DNA from: Staphylococcus roterodami | GTDB lineage: Bacteria; Bacillota; Bacilli; Staphylococcales; Staphylococcaceae | DNA length: 64,000 nucleotides | Direction: 5' to 3' | NCBI GenBank assembly: GCA_022493055.1 | Contig: CP092781.1 | Location: forward strand, 1,178,001-1,242,000 | The notes under the pieces: generated by a model | What the model saw: only the letters and a program-made list of their open reading frames with translations | Databases searched by the model: none | Told to the model about the DNA's origin: nothing | Position numbers and translations under genes: made by a program | In this document: piece after piece, positions 44,701-54,302 of the stretch | How the letters are laid out: each line of letters begins with the position of its first letter | Numbering within the stretch: the first letter of the stretch is position 1

Positions 44701-46112
44701 ACTTTAGTGGTGAATATCAACCGAATGCCCATAACTACACAAAAGTATTATTTGGTGAGGATAAAGTATTCCGTGCAGGTACAATTGGTACTGTTGCTGA
44801 AAAAACTGCTTTTGGCTATGTAAAAGGCTACTTAAATGACCAAGGTATTCATAAAAGAGGTGCCGAAATAGATCGACTTGTAAAAGGGTGTACTGGTGTT
44901 AAACGTACAACTGGTCAACATCCAGGAGGTATTATTGTAGTACCTGATTATATGGATATTTATGATTTTACACCGATACAGTATCCTGCAGACGATCAAA
45001 ATTCAGCATGGATGACGACACACTTTGATTTCCATTCTATTCATGATAATGTGTTGAAGCTCGACATACTTGGTCACGATGATCCAACTATGATACGTAT
45101 GCTTCAGGATTTATCGGGTATTGATCCAAAAACGATACCTGTAGATGACAAAGAAGTTATGCAAATATTTAGTACACCTGAAAGTTTAGGTGTTACTGAA
45201 GATGAAATATTATGTAAAACAGGCACATTTGGTGTTCCGGAATTTGGTACTGGATTCGTTCGACAAATGTTGGAAGACACAAAGCCAACTTCATTCTCTG
45301 AGTTAGTCCAAATTTCTGGATTGTCTCATGGTACAGATGTATGGTTAGGCAATGCGCAGGAATTAATTAAATCAGGTATTTGTGATTTATCAAGTGTAAT
45401 TGGTTGTCGTGACGACATCATGGTTTATTTAATGTATGCTGGTCTAGAACCATCAATGGCTTTTAAAATTATGGAATCCGTACGTAAAGGTAAAGGTTTA
45501 ACAGAAGAAATGATAGAAACGATGAAAGAAAATAATGTGCCTGATTGGTATTTAGATTCATGTCTTAAAATTAAGTACATGTTCCCGAAAGCGCATGCTG
45601 CTGCATATGTGTTAATGGCAGTACGTATTGCATATTTCAAAGTGCATCATCCGCTATATTATTATGCTTCTTACTTTACAATACGTGCATCAGATTTTGA
45701 TTTAATTACGATGATTAAAGATAAAACTAGTATTCGAAATACAGTTAAAGACATGTATTCTCGCTATATGGATTTAGGTAAAAAAGAAAAAGATGTATTA
45801 ACTGTTTTAGAAATTATGAATGAAATGGCGCATCGTGGTTATCGAATGCAACCGATTAGTTTGGAAAAGAGTCAGGCATTCGAATTTATCATTGAAGGAG
45901 ATACGCTCATTCCACCATTTATTTCAGTGCCGGGTCTTGGTGAAAACGTTGCAAAACGTATTGTTGAAGCACGTGATGATGGTCCGTTCTTATCAAAAGA
46001 AGACTTGAATAAAAAAGCTGGTCTATCACAAAAAATTATAGAATATCTTGATGAGTTAGGTTCATTGCCAAACTTACCAGATAAAGCTCAGCTATCAATA
46101 TTTGATATGTAA
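41796..46112 (+). CDS. polC: DNA polymerase III PolC-type
   Basis: PolC is the replicative, proofreading DNA polymerase of low-GC Gram-positives. The 1438-aa protein shows the PolC order: N-terminal domain, OB fold (about 240-320), PHP domain (EFHLHTAMSQMDG), a 3'-5' exonuclease inserted into PHP (VFDVETTGL, about 425; HNASFDMGF), a CxxC zinc motif (CPNCKTSEFF...CETCGAP), and the palm with catalytic DIDLNF. TTG 41796 is preceded by AAGGTGG at eight bases and restores the MAMTEQQKF N-terminus. It has its own gap upstream, so it is likely transcribed alone. Confidence 0.97.
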   Translation: MAMTEQQKFKVLADQIKISNQLDSEILNSGKLTRIDVSNKNRTWEFHITLPQFLAHEDYLLFINAIEQEFKDIANVTCRFTVTDGTNQDEHAIKYFGHCIDQTGLSPKVKGQLKQKKLIMSGKILKVMVSNDIERNHFDKACNGSLVKAFRNCGFDLDKIVFETNDNDQEQNLASLEAHIQEEDEQSARLATEKLEKMKAEKAKQQDNNESAVDKCQIGKPIQIENIKPIESIIEEEFKVAIEGVIFDINLKELKSGRHIVEIKVTDYTDSLVLKMFTRKNKDDLEHFKALSVGKWVRAQGRIEEDTFIRDLVMMMSDIEEIKKATKKDKAEEKRVEFHLHTAMSQMDGIPNIGAYVKQAADWGHPAIAVTDHNVVQAFPDAHVAAEKHGIKMIYGMEGMLVDDGVPIAYKPQDVVLKDATYVVFDVETTGLSNQYDKIIELAAVKVHNGEIIDKFERFSNPHERLSETIINLTHITDDMLVDAPEIEEVLTEFKEWVGDAIFVAHNASFDMGFIDTGYERLGFGPSTNGVIDTLELSRTINTEYGKHGLNFLAKKYGVELTQHHRAIYDTEATAYIFIKMVQQMKELGVLNHNEINKKLSNEDAYKRARPSHVTLIVQNQQGLKNLFKIVSASLVKYFYRTPRIPRSLLDEYREGLLVGTACDEGELFTAVMQKDQSEVEKIAKYYDFIEIQPPALYQDLIDRELIRDTETLHEIYQRLMHAGDTAGIPVIATGNAHYLFEHDGIARKILIASQPGNPLNRSTLPEAHFRTTDEMLNEFHFLGEEKAHEIVVKNTNELADRIERVVPIKDELYTPRMEGANEEIRELSYANARKLYGEDLPQIVIDRLEKELKSIIGNGFAVIYLISQRLVKKSLDDGYLVGSRGSVGSSFVATMTEITEVNPLPPHYICPNCKTSEFFNDGSVGSGFDLPDKTCETCGAPLIKEGQDIPFETFLGFKGDKVPDIDLNFSGEYQPNAHNYTKVLFGEDKVFRAGTIGTVAEKTAFGYVKGYLNDQGIHKRGAEIDRLVKGCTGVKRTTGQHPGGIIVVPDYMDIYDFTPIQYPADDQNSAWMTTHFDFHSIHDNVLKLDILGHDDPTMIRMLQDLSGIDPKTIPVDDKEVMQIFSTPESLGVTEDEILCKTGTFGVPEFGTGFVRQMLEDTKPTSFSELVQISGLSHGTDVWLGNAQELIKSGICDLSSVIGCRDDIMVYLMYAGLEPSMAFKIMESVRKGKGLTEEMIETMKENNVPDWYLDSCLKIKYMFPKAHAAAYVLMAVRIAYFKVHHPLYYYASYFTIRASDFDLITMIKDKTSIRNTVKDMYSRYMDLGKKEKDVLTVLEIMNEMAHRGYRMQPISLEKSQAFEFIIEGDTLIPPFISVPGLGENVAKRIVEARDDGPFLSKEDLNKKAGLSQKIIEYLDELGSLPNLPDKAQLSIFDM

Positions 46113-46279
46113 TCGAAATATTTCGCTAAAACATTTAATAGTCTTCATTTAGAAAAACTCATTTCAGATTCGACGAGTTTCTATAAGATGATTGTTATAC
46201 TTAACGCTATGATTCAGTAGAAAAATAATTTATAGAAAGACTAATTTTATGAAGAATCACTGATAATTGGTGAAGTCAT

Positions 46280-46308
46280 TTGTTTAGTAAATAAACTTAT
46301 GCTATAAT
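46280..46308 (+). promoter_or_regulatory. Likely sigma-A promoter of the rimP-nusA-infB operon
   Basis: TTGTTT (46280-46285) and a perfect -10 TATAAT (46303-46308) are 17 bases apart, about 80 bases upstream of rimP. Confidence 0.7.
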
Positions 46309-46335
46309 TAAAGTGCTTAAAAATTAGTGAACTCA

Positions 46336-46374
46336 GGCAAAAGAGTGGGAGATTCCCGCTCTTTTCTATTTGCC
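46336..46374 (+). promoter_or_regulatory. Leader hairpin upstream of rimP
   Basis: AAAAGAGTGGGA (46339-46350) pairs with TCCCGCTCTTTT (46354-46365) with one G-U and a 3-base loop. An outer GGCAAA/TTTGCC extends it. It lies between the promoter and the first gene, so it may be an attenuator or processing site controlling the nusA-infB operon. Confidence 0.6.
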
Positions 46375-46390
46375 AAAAAGGGAGGCCTGT

Positions 46391-46858
46391 ATGAGTAAAA
46401 TTACAGAACAAGTTGAAGCGATTGTTCAACCAATTATGGAAGACTTGAATTTTGAACTTGTAGACGTTGAATATGTCAAAGAAGGTAGAGACCATTTTCT
46501 GAGAATCTCTATTGATAAAGAAGGTGGCGTAGATCTAAATGATTGTACGCTTGCTTCTGAAAAAATAAGTGAAGCTATGGACGCGAATGATCCAATTCCT
46601 GAAATGTATTATTTAGACGTAGCATCACCTGGTGCGGAACGCCCTATTAAAAAAGAACAAGATTTCCAAAATGCAATAACTAAACCTATTTTTGTTTCGT
46701 TGTATGTAGCAATTGAAGGTGAAAAAGAATGGTTAGGCATTTTACAAGAAGTCAATAATGAAACAATTGTTGTACAGGTAAAAATTAAAGCAAGAACGAA
46801 AGATATAGAGATACCGAGAGACAAAATAGCAAAAGCACGTCACGCAGTTATGATTTAA
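46391..46858 (+). CDS. rimP: Ribosome maturation factor RimP
   Basis: RimP assists 30S assembly around S12. The 155-aa protein has the N-terminal alpha/beta domain (FELVDVEYVKEGRDHFLRI, about 20-38) with DVASPGAERP, and a C-terminal Sm-like domain. GGGAGG precedes ATG 46391. It is the first gene of the rimP-nusA-ylxR-ylxQ-infB operon, the order known from Bacillus. Confidence 0.96.
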   Translation: MSKITEQVEAIVQPIMEDLNFELVDVEYVKEGRDHFLRISIDKEGGVDLNDCTLASEKISEAMDANDPIPEMYYLDVASPGAERPIKKEQDFQNAITKPIFVSLYVAIEGEKEWLGILQEVNNETIVVQVKIKARTKDIEIPRDKIAKARHAVMI

Positions 46859-46878
46859 CGTGATGAGGAGGAAAAAAC

Positions 46879-48054
46879 GTGTCAAGTAATGAATTATTAT
46901 TAGCTACTGAATATTTAGAAAAAGAAAAGAAAATTCCTAGAGCAGTGTTAATTGATGCAATTGAAGCAGCATTGATTACTGCTTACAAAAAGAATTATGA
47001 TAGTGCAAGAAATGTCCGTGTTGAATTAAATATGGATCAAGGTACATTCAAAGTAATCGCTAGAAAAGACGTTGTTGAAGAAGTCTTTGATGACAGAGAT
47101 GAAGTAGACTTAAGTACTGCACTTGTTAAAAATCCAGCATATGAAATTGGAGATATTTATGAAGAAGATGTAACACCAAAAGACTTTGGTCGTGTTGGTG
47201 CACAAGCTGCGAAACAAGCAGTTATGCAACGACTTCGTGATGCTGAACGTGAAATATTATTTGAAGAGTTTATTGATAAAGAAGAAGACATTTTAACAGG
47301 TGTGATTGATCGTGTAGATCACCGCTATGTTTATGTTAACCTAGGACGTATCGAAGCAGTTTTATCTGAAGCTGAAAGAAGTCCTAACGAAAAATATATT
47401 CCAAATGAACGTATCAAAGTTTATGTTAATAAAGTTGAACAAACTACAAAAGGACCTCAAATTTATGTATCTCGAAGTCATCCAGGTTTATTAAAACGTT
47501 TATTTGAACAAGAAGTGCCAGAAATTTATGATGGTACAGTTATCGTAAAATCAGTTGCTCGTGAGGCAGGAGACCGTTCTAAAATCAGTGTCTTCTCTGA
47601 AAATCATGATATCGATGCAGTTGGCGCATGTGTAGGTGCTAAAGGTGCTCGTGTTGAAGCGGTTGTAGAAGAATTAGGTGGCGAAAAAATAGATATCGTT
47701 CAATGGAATGAAGATCCAAAAGTATTTGTGAAAAATGCTTTAAGTCCATCACAAGTATTAGAAGTTATTGTGGATGAAGCAAATCAATCAACAATAGTCG
47801 TAGTACCAGATTACCAATTATCATTAGCAATTGGTAAAAGAGGACAAAATGCACGATTAGCTGCTAAATTAACTGGCTGGAAAATCGATATTAAATCAGA
47901 AACAGATGCACGTGAAGCAGGTATCTATCCAGTAGTAGAAACTGAAAATGTAGCTAACGATGAAGTTGCTACAGAAGATGATGCTATAGCTGAATCAACA
48001 GAAGAGGCAACTGAAGTTACAGTTGATACTAACGTAGAGAAAGAATCTGAATAA
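46879..48054 (+). CDS. nusA: Transcription factor NusA
   Basis: NusA binds RNA polymerase and modulates pausing, termination and antitermination. The 391-aa protein has the N-terminal polymerase-binding domain, S1 domain (about 135-200, [17 protein letters not shown]), and two KH domains ([15 protein letters not shown] and [16 protein letters not shown]). The tail is acidic, as in Gram-positive NusA proteins lacking the E. coli acidic repeats. The start is GTG with GAGGAGG upstream. Confidence 0.97.
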   Translation: MSSNELLLATEYLEKEKKIPRAVLIDAIEAALITAYKKNYDSARNVRVELNMDQGTFKVIARKDVVEEVFDDRDEVDLSTALVKNPAYEIGDIYEEDVTPKDFGRVGAQAAKQAVMQRLRDAEREILFEEFIDKEEDILTGVIDRVDHRYVYVNLGRIEAVLSEAERSPNEKYIPNERIKVYVNKVEQTTKGPQIYVSRSHPGLLKRLFEQEVPEIYDGTVIVKSVAREAGDRSKISVFSENHDIDAVGACVGAKGARVEAVVEELGGEKIDIVQWNEDPKVFVKNALSPSQVLEVIVDEANQSTIVVVPDYQLSLAIGKRGQNARLAAKLTGWKIDIKSETDAREAGIYPVVETENVANDEVATEDDAIAESTEEATEVTVDTNVEKESE

Positions 48055-48074
48055 TAGGTTGGAGTGAAGTATCT

Positions 48075-48359
48075 ATGAAAAAGAAAAAAATTCCGATGCG
48101 AAAATGTATTCTTTCAAATGAAATGCATCCAAAAAAAGATATGATTCGTGTTGTCATAAATAAAGAAGGCGAAATTTTTGCGGATGTAACAGGAAAGAAA
48201 CAAGGCCGTGGCGCATATGTTTCTAAAGATGTTGCAATGGTTGAAAAAGCACAACAAAAAGAATTGCTTGAGAAGTATTTTAAAGCGACAAAAGAACAAT
48301 TGGAGCCTGTTTATAAAGAAATTATTAGATTGATTTATAGAGAAGAGATTCCAAAATGA
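48075..48359 (+). CDS. ylxR: YlxR family nucleoid/RNase P-associated protein
   Basis: YlxR (RnpM) is a small basic protein of the nusA-infB operon; in other Firmicutes it binds nucleic acids and modulates RNase P. The 94-aa product has the family pattern PMRKCILSNEMHPKKDMIRVV and GRGAYVS. It overlaps ylxQ by 4 bases (ATGA). Confidence 0.93.
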   Translation: MKKKKIPMRKCILSNEMHPKKDMIRVVINKEGEIFADVTGKKQGRGAYVSKDVAMVEKAQQKELLEKYFKATKEQLEPVYKEIIRLIYREEIPK

Positions 48360-48673
48360 GTATAGAACAAATATTAAACTTTTTAGGATTGGCAATGCGA
48401 GCTGGTAAAGTAAAAACAGGTGAATCAGTCATTGTGAATGATATTAAAAAGGGAAATTTGAAACTCGTTATTGTTGCTGAAGATGCATCAAATAATACAA
48501 CTAAATTAATTACAGACAAATGTAATAGTTATAAGGTTCCATTTAGGAAATTTGGAAGCCGAAATGAATTGGGAATAGCACTTGGAAAAGGTGAGCGTGT
48601 TAATGTAGGGATTACTGACCCAGGCTTTGCTAAAAAGTTGCTATCAATGATAGATGAATATCATAAGGAGTGA
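48356..48673 (+). CDS. ylxQ: L7Ae-family ribosomal protein YlxQ
   Basis: YlxQ is an L7Ae/L30e/S12e-family protein that binds K-turn RNA. The 105-aa protein has the typical [13 protein letters not shown] region and [12 protein letters not shown]. It is coupled to ylxR and ends a few bases before infB. Its role in this operon is not established from sequence. Confidence 0.93.
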   Translation: MSIEQILNFLGLAMRAGKVKTGESVIVNDIKKGNLKLVIVAEDASNNTTKLITDKCNSYKVPFRKFGSRNELGIALGKGERVNVGITDPGFAKKLLSMIDEYHKE

Positions 48674-48677
48674 TTAT

Positions 48678-50804
48678 ATGAGTAAACAAAGAATTTACGA
48701 ATATGCGAAAGAATTAAATCTAAAGAGTAAAGAGATTATAGATGAGTTAAAAAGCATGAATATTGAGGTTTCAAATCATATGCAAGCTTTGGAAGATGAC
48801 CAAATTAAAGCATTAGATAAAAAGTTCAAAAAAGAACAAAAAAATGATTCAAAACAAAGCGCTCAAAATAATCACCAAAAATCAAACAACAACAAAAACC
48901 AAAACAATAACAAAGCTCAACAAAAGGATAACAAAAAGAATCAACAATCTAATAATAAAGGTAACAAAAACAACAAAAAGAATAATAAAAATAATAAAAA
49001 GAACAATAAAAATAATAAGCCGCAAAATCAACCAGTTGAACCAAAAGAAATACCATCAAAAGTAACATACCAAGAAGGTATTACTGTTGGTGAATTTGCT
49101 GACAAATTAAACGTTGAGTCTTCTGAAATTATTAAAAAATTATTCTTACTTGGTATTGTTGCTAATATCAACCAATCTTTAAATCAAGAAACAATTGAAT
49201 TGATTGCTGATGACTACGGTGTAGAAGTTGAAGAAGAAGTTGTCATCAATGAAGAAGATCTTTCAACATACTTCGAAGATGAAAAAGATGACCCAGAAGC
49301 AATTGAAAGACCAGCAGTTGTAACAATTATGGGACATGTTGACCACGGTAAAACAACTTTGTTGGATTCAATTCGTCATACAAAAGTAACTGCTGGTGAA
49401 GCTGGTGGAATTACACAACATATTGGTGCATACCAAATTGAAAATGATGGTAAAAAAATTACTTTCCTTGATACACCAGGACATGCTGCTTTCACAACGA
49501 TGCGTGCGCGTGGTGCACAAGTAACAGATATCACAATTTTAGTAGTAGCAGCTGATGACGGTGTAATGCCTCAAACGATTGAAGCAATTAACCATGCTAA
49601 AGAAGCAGAAGTGCCAATTATCGTTGCAGTAAACAAAATTGATAAACCAACTTCAAATCCTGACCGAGTAATGCAAGAATTAACTGAGTACGGCTTGATT
49701 CCTGAAGATTGGGGTGGCGACACAATATTTGTTCCACTTTCAGCATTAAGTGGTGATGGTATTGATGATTTATTAGAAATGATTGGATTAGTTGCGGAAG
49801 TACAAGAACTTAAAGCAAATCCTAAGAACCGTGCTGTTGGTACAGTAATTGAAGCGGAATTAGACAAATCTCGTGGTCCTTCTGCATCATTATTAGTACA
49901 AAACGGTACATTAAATGTTGGTGATGCGATTGTAGTTGGTAATACTTACGGCCGTATCCGTGCAATGGTTAATGACTTAGGTCAAAGAATTAAAACAGCT
50001 GGTCCATCAACGCCTGTTGAAATTACTGGTATTAATGATGTGCCTCAAGCGGGTGATCGCTTTGTTGTATTTAGTGATGAAAAACAAGCACGTCGTATTG
50101 GTGAATCAAGACATGAAGCTAGCATCGTTCAACAACGTCAAGAAAGTAAAAATGTTTCATTAGATAACCTGTTTGAACAAATGAAACAAGGTGAAATGAA
50201 AGATTTAAATGTTATCATTAAAGGTGATGTTCAAGGTTCTGTAGAAGCTTTAGCTGCATCATTAATGAAAATAGATGTTGAAGGTGTAAATGTTCGTATT
50301 ATTCATACAGCAGTTGGTGCGATCAATGAGTCAGACGTAACACTTGCAAATGCATCTAACGGTATCATTATTGGTTTCAATGTACGTCCAGATAGTGGTG
50401 CAAAGCGTGCTGCAGAAGCTGAAAATGTTGATATGCGTTTACACAGAGTTATTTATAACGTAATAGAAGAAATTGAATCAGCGATGAAAGGTTTACTTGA
50501 TCCAGAATTCGAAGAGCAAGTTATTGGACAAGCAGAAGTTCGTCAAACGTTCAAAGTTTCTAAAGTTGGTACGATTGCCGGATGTTATGTTACTGAAGGT
50601 AAAATTACGCGTAATGCAGGTGTTCGTATTATTCGTGATGGAATTGTTCAGTACGAAGGCGAATTAGATACACTTAAACGTTTTAAAGATGATGCAAAAG
50701 AAGTGGCTAAAGGTTATGAGTGTGGTATTACTATTGAAAACTACAACGATCTTAAAGAAGGCGACGTTATTGAAGCATTTGAAATGGTAGAAATTAAACG
50801 TTAA
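48678..50804 (+). CDS. infB: Translation initiation factor IF-2
   Basis: IF-2 brings initiator tRNA to the 30S subunit. The 708-aa protein has an N-terminal IF2N motif (1-50), a low-complexity Asn/Lys/Gln-rich linker (about 55-125), a second IF2N domain, the GTPase domain with [13 protein letters not shown] and NKID, and C-terminal domains. The linker makes it slightly longer than the S. aureus protein I remember (about 705 aa). ATG 48678 has AAGGAG upstream. Confidence 0.97.
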   Translation: MSKQRIYEYAKELNLKSKEIIDELKSMNIEVSNHMQALEDDQIKALDKKFKKEQKNDSKQSAQNNHQKSNNNKNQNNNKAQQKDNKKNQQSNNKGNKNNKKNNKNNKKNNKNNKPQNQPVEPKEIPSKVTYQEGITVGEFADKLNVESSEIIKKLFLLGIVANINQSLNQETIELIADDYGVEVEEEVVINEEDLSTYFEDEKDDPEAIERPAVVTIMGHVDHGKTTLLDSIRHTKVTAGEAGGITQHIGAYQIENDGKKITFLDTPGHAAFTTMRARGAQVTDITILVVAADDGVMPQTIEAINHAKEAEVPIIVAVNKIDKPTSNPDRVMQELTEYGLIPEDWGGDTIFVPLSALSGDGIDDLLEMIGLVAEVQELKANPKNRAVGTVIEAELDKSRGPSASLLVQNGTLNVGDAIVVGNTYGRIRAMVNDLGQRIKTAGPSTPVEITGINDVPQAGDRFVVFSDEKQARRIGESRHEASIVQQRQESKNVSLDNLFEQMKQGEMKDLNVIIKGDVQGSVEALAASLMKIDVEGVNVRIIHTAVGAINESDVTLANASNGIIIGFNVRPDSGAKRAAEAENVDMRLHRVIYNVIEEIESAMKGLLDPEFEEQVIGQAEVRQTFKVSKVGTIAGCYVTEGKITRNAGVRIIRDGIVQYEGELDTLKRFKDDAKEVAKGYECGITIENYNDLKEGDVIEAFEMVEIKR

Positions 50805-50822
50805 TTTTCATGAAAATAATAT

Positions 50823-50862
50823 GCCAAAAGTATAGTGATGTCGCTTACTTTTGGCTTTTTTA
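50823..50862 (+). terminator. Rho-independent terminator after infB
   Basis: GCCAAAAGTA (50823-50832) pairs perfectly with TACTTTTGGC (50846-50855), followed by six T. Confidence 0.85.
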
Positions 50863-51127
50863 TTAGAATAGATTGTTTATTATAGGTTACGTTATATAGC
50901 CATGGTTTTGTATGATATTTTGCGGTAATTTAGAAGCTGTTTTAATGACAAAATATAATGTCAATTATTATTGGAAATTTTCTGTTAAAATGCCTATCTT
51001 ACGGCAAACTTTATTTGATTTTATGGATTTAATTTATTAAAATAACGTGTGAGCTAAAAAATTGTTTAAGCATTGTTACACAAAAATGCAAATAACAATC
51101 GAACTTAAAGATAAAGAGGTGACAATA
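50863..51127. other. Intergenic stretch with no recognised feature (infB-rbfA)
   Basis: I see no gene and no convincing promoter in this stretch. It is very AT-rich. A TATAAT occurs near 50953 without a good -35. GAGGTG near 51117 is the rbfA ribosome binding site. Confidence 0.4.
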
Positions 51128-51478
51128 ATGAGTAGCATGAGAGCAGAACGTGTTGGTGAACAAATGAAAAAAGAATTAATGGATATCATCAACAATAAAG
51201 TCAAAGATCCTCGAGTTGGTTTTATTACAATAACTGATGTCGTTTTAACAAACGATTTATCACAAGCCAAAGTGTTTTTAACAGTTTTAGGAAATGATAA
51301 AGAAGTAGAAAATACTTTTAAAGCCCTTGATAAAGCAAAAGGTTTTATTAAGTCAGAATTAGGTTCTAGAATGCGATTACGTATTATGCCGGAATTAATT
51401 TATGAGTATGATCAATCAATCGAATACGGTAATAAAATTGAACGAATGATTCAAGATTTACACAAACAAGATAGATAA
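51128..51478 (+). CDS. rbfA: Ribosome-binding factor A
   Basis: RbfA helps mature the 16S rRNA 5' end and is needed at low temperature. The 116-aa protein has the KH-like fold signature region ([24 protein letters not shown], given in part) and [18 protein letters not shown] 51128 follows AGAGGTGACAATA; a longer in-frame reading from 51062 has no ribosome binding site. Confidence 0.96.
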   Translation: MSSMRAERVGEQMKKELMDIINNKVKDPRVGFITITDVVLTNDLSQAKVFLTVLGNDKEVENTFKALDKAKGFIKSELGSRMRLRIMPELIYEYDQSIEYGNKIERMIQDLHKQDR

Positions 51479-51493
51479 TTTAGTGTTAGGTAT

Positions 51494-51590
51494 CTGGAAA
51501 ATGTTTGATAATTTCTTAATATCGGTATATTAACATTAAACAGTTAATAAAAAGATGTCTAGAAATGTTTAACATTTTCCAGTTTTTTTA
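51494..51590 (+). terminator. Large-loop terminator after rbfA
   Basis: CTGGAAAATGTT (51494-51505) pairs perfectly with AACATTTTCCAG (51571-51582), followed by seven T. GAAATGTT (51562-51569) can also pair locally with AACATTTTC, so two foldings compete for the same right arm. Confidence 0.7.
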
Positions 51591-51648
51591 TGAAGAGGTT
51601 TAGACAAGAATTCACTACATAAATAAATGAATAAAAGAAGGTGACAAG

Positions 51649-52566
51649 ATGTATAATGGAATTTTACCAGTTTATAAAGAACGAGGATTAACAAGTCATG
51701 ATGTCGTATTCAAATTACGTAAAATTTTAAAAACTAAAAAGATTGGTCACACAGGTACGCTTGATCCGGAAGTTGCTGGCGTGTTACCAGTATGTATTGG
51801 CAATGCTACTAGAGTAAGTGATTATGTGATGGATATGGGCAAGGCATATGAAGCTACTGTTTCAATTGGAAGAAGTACTACTACTGAAGATCAAACTGGT
51901 GATACATTAGAAGTGAAAGCTATTCATTCAGCACACATCACAAACGATGATGTTGATCGATTATTAGAAGACTTTAAAGGGGTTATTGAACAAACGCCTC
52001 CAATGTATTCGTCCGTAAAAGTTAATGGTAAAAAATTATACGAGTATGCGCGTAACAATGAAACAGTAGAACGCCCTAAACGGAAAGTGAATATTAATGA
52101 TATTGGAAGAATTTCTGAACTCGACTTCAAAGGAAATGAATGTCATTTTAAAATACGAGTCGTTTGTGGTAAAGGAACATATATAAGAACTTTAGCAACA
52201 GATATTGGTGTGAAATTAGGGTTTCCAGCTCATATGTCAAAATTAACACGAATTGAATCAGGTGGCTTTAAATTACAAGATAGCTTAACTTTAGAACAAA
52301 TAACTGTACTTCATGAGCAGGATTCATTGCAAAATAAATTGTTTCCTTTAGAATATGGATTAAAGGGTTTGCCAAGCATTAAAATTAAAAATCCGCACAT
52401 AAAGAAACGTATTTTAAATGGGCAGAAATTTAATAAAAATGAATTTGATAACAAAATTAAGGACCAAATAGTTTTCGTTGATGATGATTCAGAAAAAGTA
52501 TTAGCAATTTATATGGCACATCCTACTAAAGAATCAGAAATCAAACCTAAAAAAGTCTTTAATTAA
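51649..52566 (+). CDS. truB: tRNA pseudouridine-55 synthase TruB
   Basis: TruB makes pseudouridine 55 in the T-loop of tRNAs. The 305-aa protein has the catalytic motif [16 protein letters not shown] (about 34-49) with the conserved Asp, the [13 protein letters not shown] block and a C-terminal PUA-like extension. AGGTG precedes the ATG. ribF follows after 14 bases. Confidence 0.97.
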   Translation: MYNGILPVYKERGLTSHDVVFKLRKILKTKKIGHTGTLDPEVAGVLPVCIGNATRVSDYVMDMGKAYEATVSIGRSTTTEDQTGDTLEVKAIHSAHITNDDVDRLLEDFKGVIEQTPPMYSSVKVNGKKLYEYARNNETVERPKRKVNINDIGRISELDFKGNECHFKIRVVCGKGTYIRTLATDIGVKLGFPAHMSKLTRIESGGFKLQDSLTLEQITVLHEQDSLQNKLFPLEYGLKGLPSIKIKNPHIKKRILNGQKFNKNEFDNKIKDQIVFVDDDSEKVLAIYMAHPTKESEIKPKKVFN

Positions 52567-52580
52567 AGGAGATAGAATTT

Positions 52581-53552
52581 ATGAAAGTCATAGAAGTGAC
52601 ACATCCTATTCAATCTAAACAGTATATTAAAGAGGATGTTGCAATGGCATTCGGATTTTTCGATGGCATGCATAAAGGTCATGATAAAGTCTTTGATATT
52701 TTAAATGAAACAGCTAAGGCACGAAATTTGAAAAAAGCGGTAATGACATTTGATCCGCATCCATCAGTCGTGCTTAATCCTAAAAGAAAGCGCACAACAT
52801 ATTTAACGCCGCTTTCAGATAAAATTGAAAAAATTAGTCAACATGATATTGATTATTGTATTGTTGTTAATTTTTCATCTAGATTTGCAAACGTGAGTGT
52901 CGAAGATTTTGTTGAAAATTATATTATTAAAAATCATGTTAAAGAAGTGATTGCAGGTTTTGATTTTACCTTCGGAAAGTTTGGAAAAGGTAATATGACC
53001 GTGCTACAAGAATATGATGCATTTAATACAACGATAGTTAGTAAACAAGAAATTGAAAACGAAAAAATTTCTACGACTTCAATCCGCCAAGATTTAATTA
53101 ATGGTGAATTACAAAAAGCTAATGAAGCGTTGGGGTACATTTATTCAATAAAAGGCACTGTTGTACAAGGTGAAAAAAGAGGTAGAACAATTGGGTTCCC
53201 TACTGCTAATATTCAACCAAGTGATGACTATTTATTACCTAGAAAAGGTGTATACGCTGTTAGTATAGAAATTGGTACGGAAAACAAATTATACAGAGGT
53301 GTAGCAAATATAGGTGTTAAACCTACATTTCATGATCCAAGTAAAGCGGAAGTTGTCATAGAGGTAAATATTTTTGACTTTGAAGAAAATATTTATGGAG
53401 AACGTGTAACAGTCTATTGGCATCATTTCTTACGTCCTGAAATTAAATTTGATGGCATTGATCCACTAGTTAAACAGATGAATGATGATAAAGCACGTGC
53501 TAAATATTTATTAGCGGTTGATTTTGGTGATGAAGTAGCATATAATATTTAA
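52581..53552 (+). CDS. ribF: Bifunctional riboflavin kinase / FAD synthetase
   Basis: RibF phosphorylates riboflavin to FMN and adenylylates it to FAD. The 323-aa protein has the N-terminal nucleotidyltransferase domain (FGFFDGMHKGHDKV, about 25-38, with the GxxHxGH-type site; TTSIRQDLI) and the C-terminal flavokinase domain with GRTIGFPTANI (about 199-209). GGAG lies upstream. It is cotranscribed with truB. Confidence 0.96.
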   Translation: MKVIEVTHPIQSKQYIKEDVAMAFGFFDGMHKGHDKVFDILNETAKARNLKKAVMTFDPHPSVVLNPKRKRTTYLTPLSDKIEKISQHDIDYCIVVNFSSRFANVSVEDFVENYIIKNHVKEVIAGFDFTFGKFGKGNMTVLQEYDAFNTTIVSKQEIENEKISTTSIRQDLINGELQKANEALGYIYSIKGTVVQGEKRGRTIGFPTANIQPSDDYLLPRKGVYAVSIEIGTENKLYRGVANIGVKPTFHDPSKAEVVIEVNIFDFEENIYGERVTVYWHHFLRPEIKFDGIDPLVKQMNDDKARAKYLLAVDFGDEVAYNI

Positions 53553-53666
53553 AGTTGCGTATAGTTATATAAACAGACTATACCACACCTTTTTCTTAGT
53601 AGGTCGAATCTCCAACGCCTAACTCGGATTAAGGAGTATTCAAACATTTTAAGGAGGAAATTGATT
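53553..53666 (+). promoter_or_regulatory. Possible structured rpsO leader
   Basis: The 114 bases between ribF and rpsO contain GTATAGT/ACTATAC (about 53557-53584) and a CTCC/GGAG pair (about 53610-53635), then AAGGAGG. S15 is autoregulated by binding its leader in other bacteria, and S15 leaders are known in Firmicutes. Position supports the idea, but I could not match a known family. Confidence 0.35.
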
Positions 53667-53936
53667 ATGGCAATTTCACAAGAACGTAAAAACGAAATCA
53701 TTAAAGAATACCGTGTACACGAAACTGATACAGGTTCACCAGAAGTACAAATCGCTGTACTTACTGCTGAAATCAACGCAGTTAACGATCACTTACGTAC
53801 ACACAAAAAAGACCACCATTCACGTCGTGGATTATTAAAAATGGTTGGTCGTCGTAGACATTTATTAAACTACTTACGTAGTAAAGATATTCAACGTTAC
53901 CGTGAATTAATTAAATCACTTGGTATCCGTCGTTAA
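53667..53936 (+). CDS. rpsO: 30S ribosomal protein S15
   Basis: S15 is a primary 16S-binding protein. The 89-aa product has [15 protein letters not shown] and the signature [22 protein letters not shown] (given in part: [15 protein letters not shown], about 46-60). ATG 53667 has AAGGAGG upstream and gives the standard MAISQERK N-terminus. It is separated from pnpA by two hairpins. Confidence 0.97.
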   Translation: MAISQERKNEIIKEYRVHETDTGSPEVQIAVLTAEINAVNDHLRTHKKDHHSRRGLLKMVGRRRHLLNYLRSKDIQRYRELIKSLGIRR

Positions 53937-53949
53937 TCTTAATATAACG

Positions 53950-53984
53950 TCTTTGAGGTTGGGGCATATTTATGTTCCAACCTT
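53950..53984 (+). terminator. Rho-independent terminator after rpsO
   Basis: GAGGTTGGGGCATA pairs with TATGTTCCAACCTT with G-U wobbles (about 53954-53983). The following sequence is T-rich but not a clean run. Confidence 0.7.
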
Positions 53985-54160
53985 AATTTATATTAAAAAG
54001 TTTTTACAAATATTAACATTTATTATATGTTAAGCTAATATAGAGTGAATAATAAGGTTACAATGAGATAAAGATGATATTAGTACACCTAGAGAAATAA
54101 TCAAGAAATTAAAAATACAAGTATATTTTTTTAAAATATCACTTATATTTAAACTGATAA

Positions 54161-54218
54161 GGGTGGGACAATAAGTCTATTTTGTACATAATAGATGATT
54201 ATCCCGCTCTCTTTTTTT
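54161..54218 (+). terminator. Strong hairpin upstream of pnpA
   Basis: GGGTGGGACAATAAGTCTATT pairs with AATAGATGATTATCCCGCTC around a short loop (54161-54208), followed by a T run. It lies 85 bases before pnpA. It may terminate rpsO read-through or be a double-stranded processing site for pnpA mRNA, which is autoregulated after RNase III cleavage in other bacteria. Confidence 0.7.
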
Positions 54219-54302
54219 CCAATTCAATATTTTATTACTAATATTAAAATACGATAATAAATGATATGATATAACTATTAGATTCAAGAGAGGAGATTTA
54301 TA

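Noticed and set aside
48844..49065. Lys/Thr/Ile-rich frame inside infB
   Set aside because: It is the out-of-frame reading of the A-rich linker repeat and has no independent signals.
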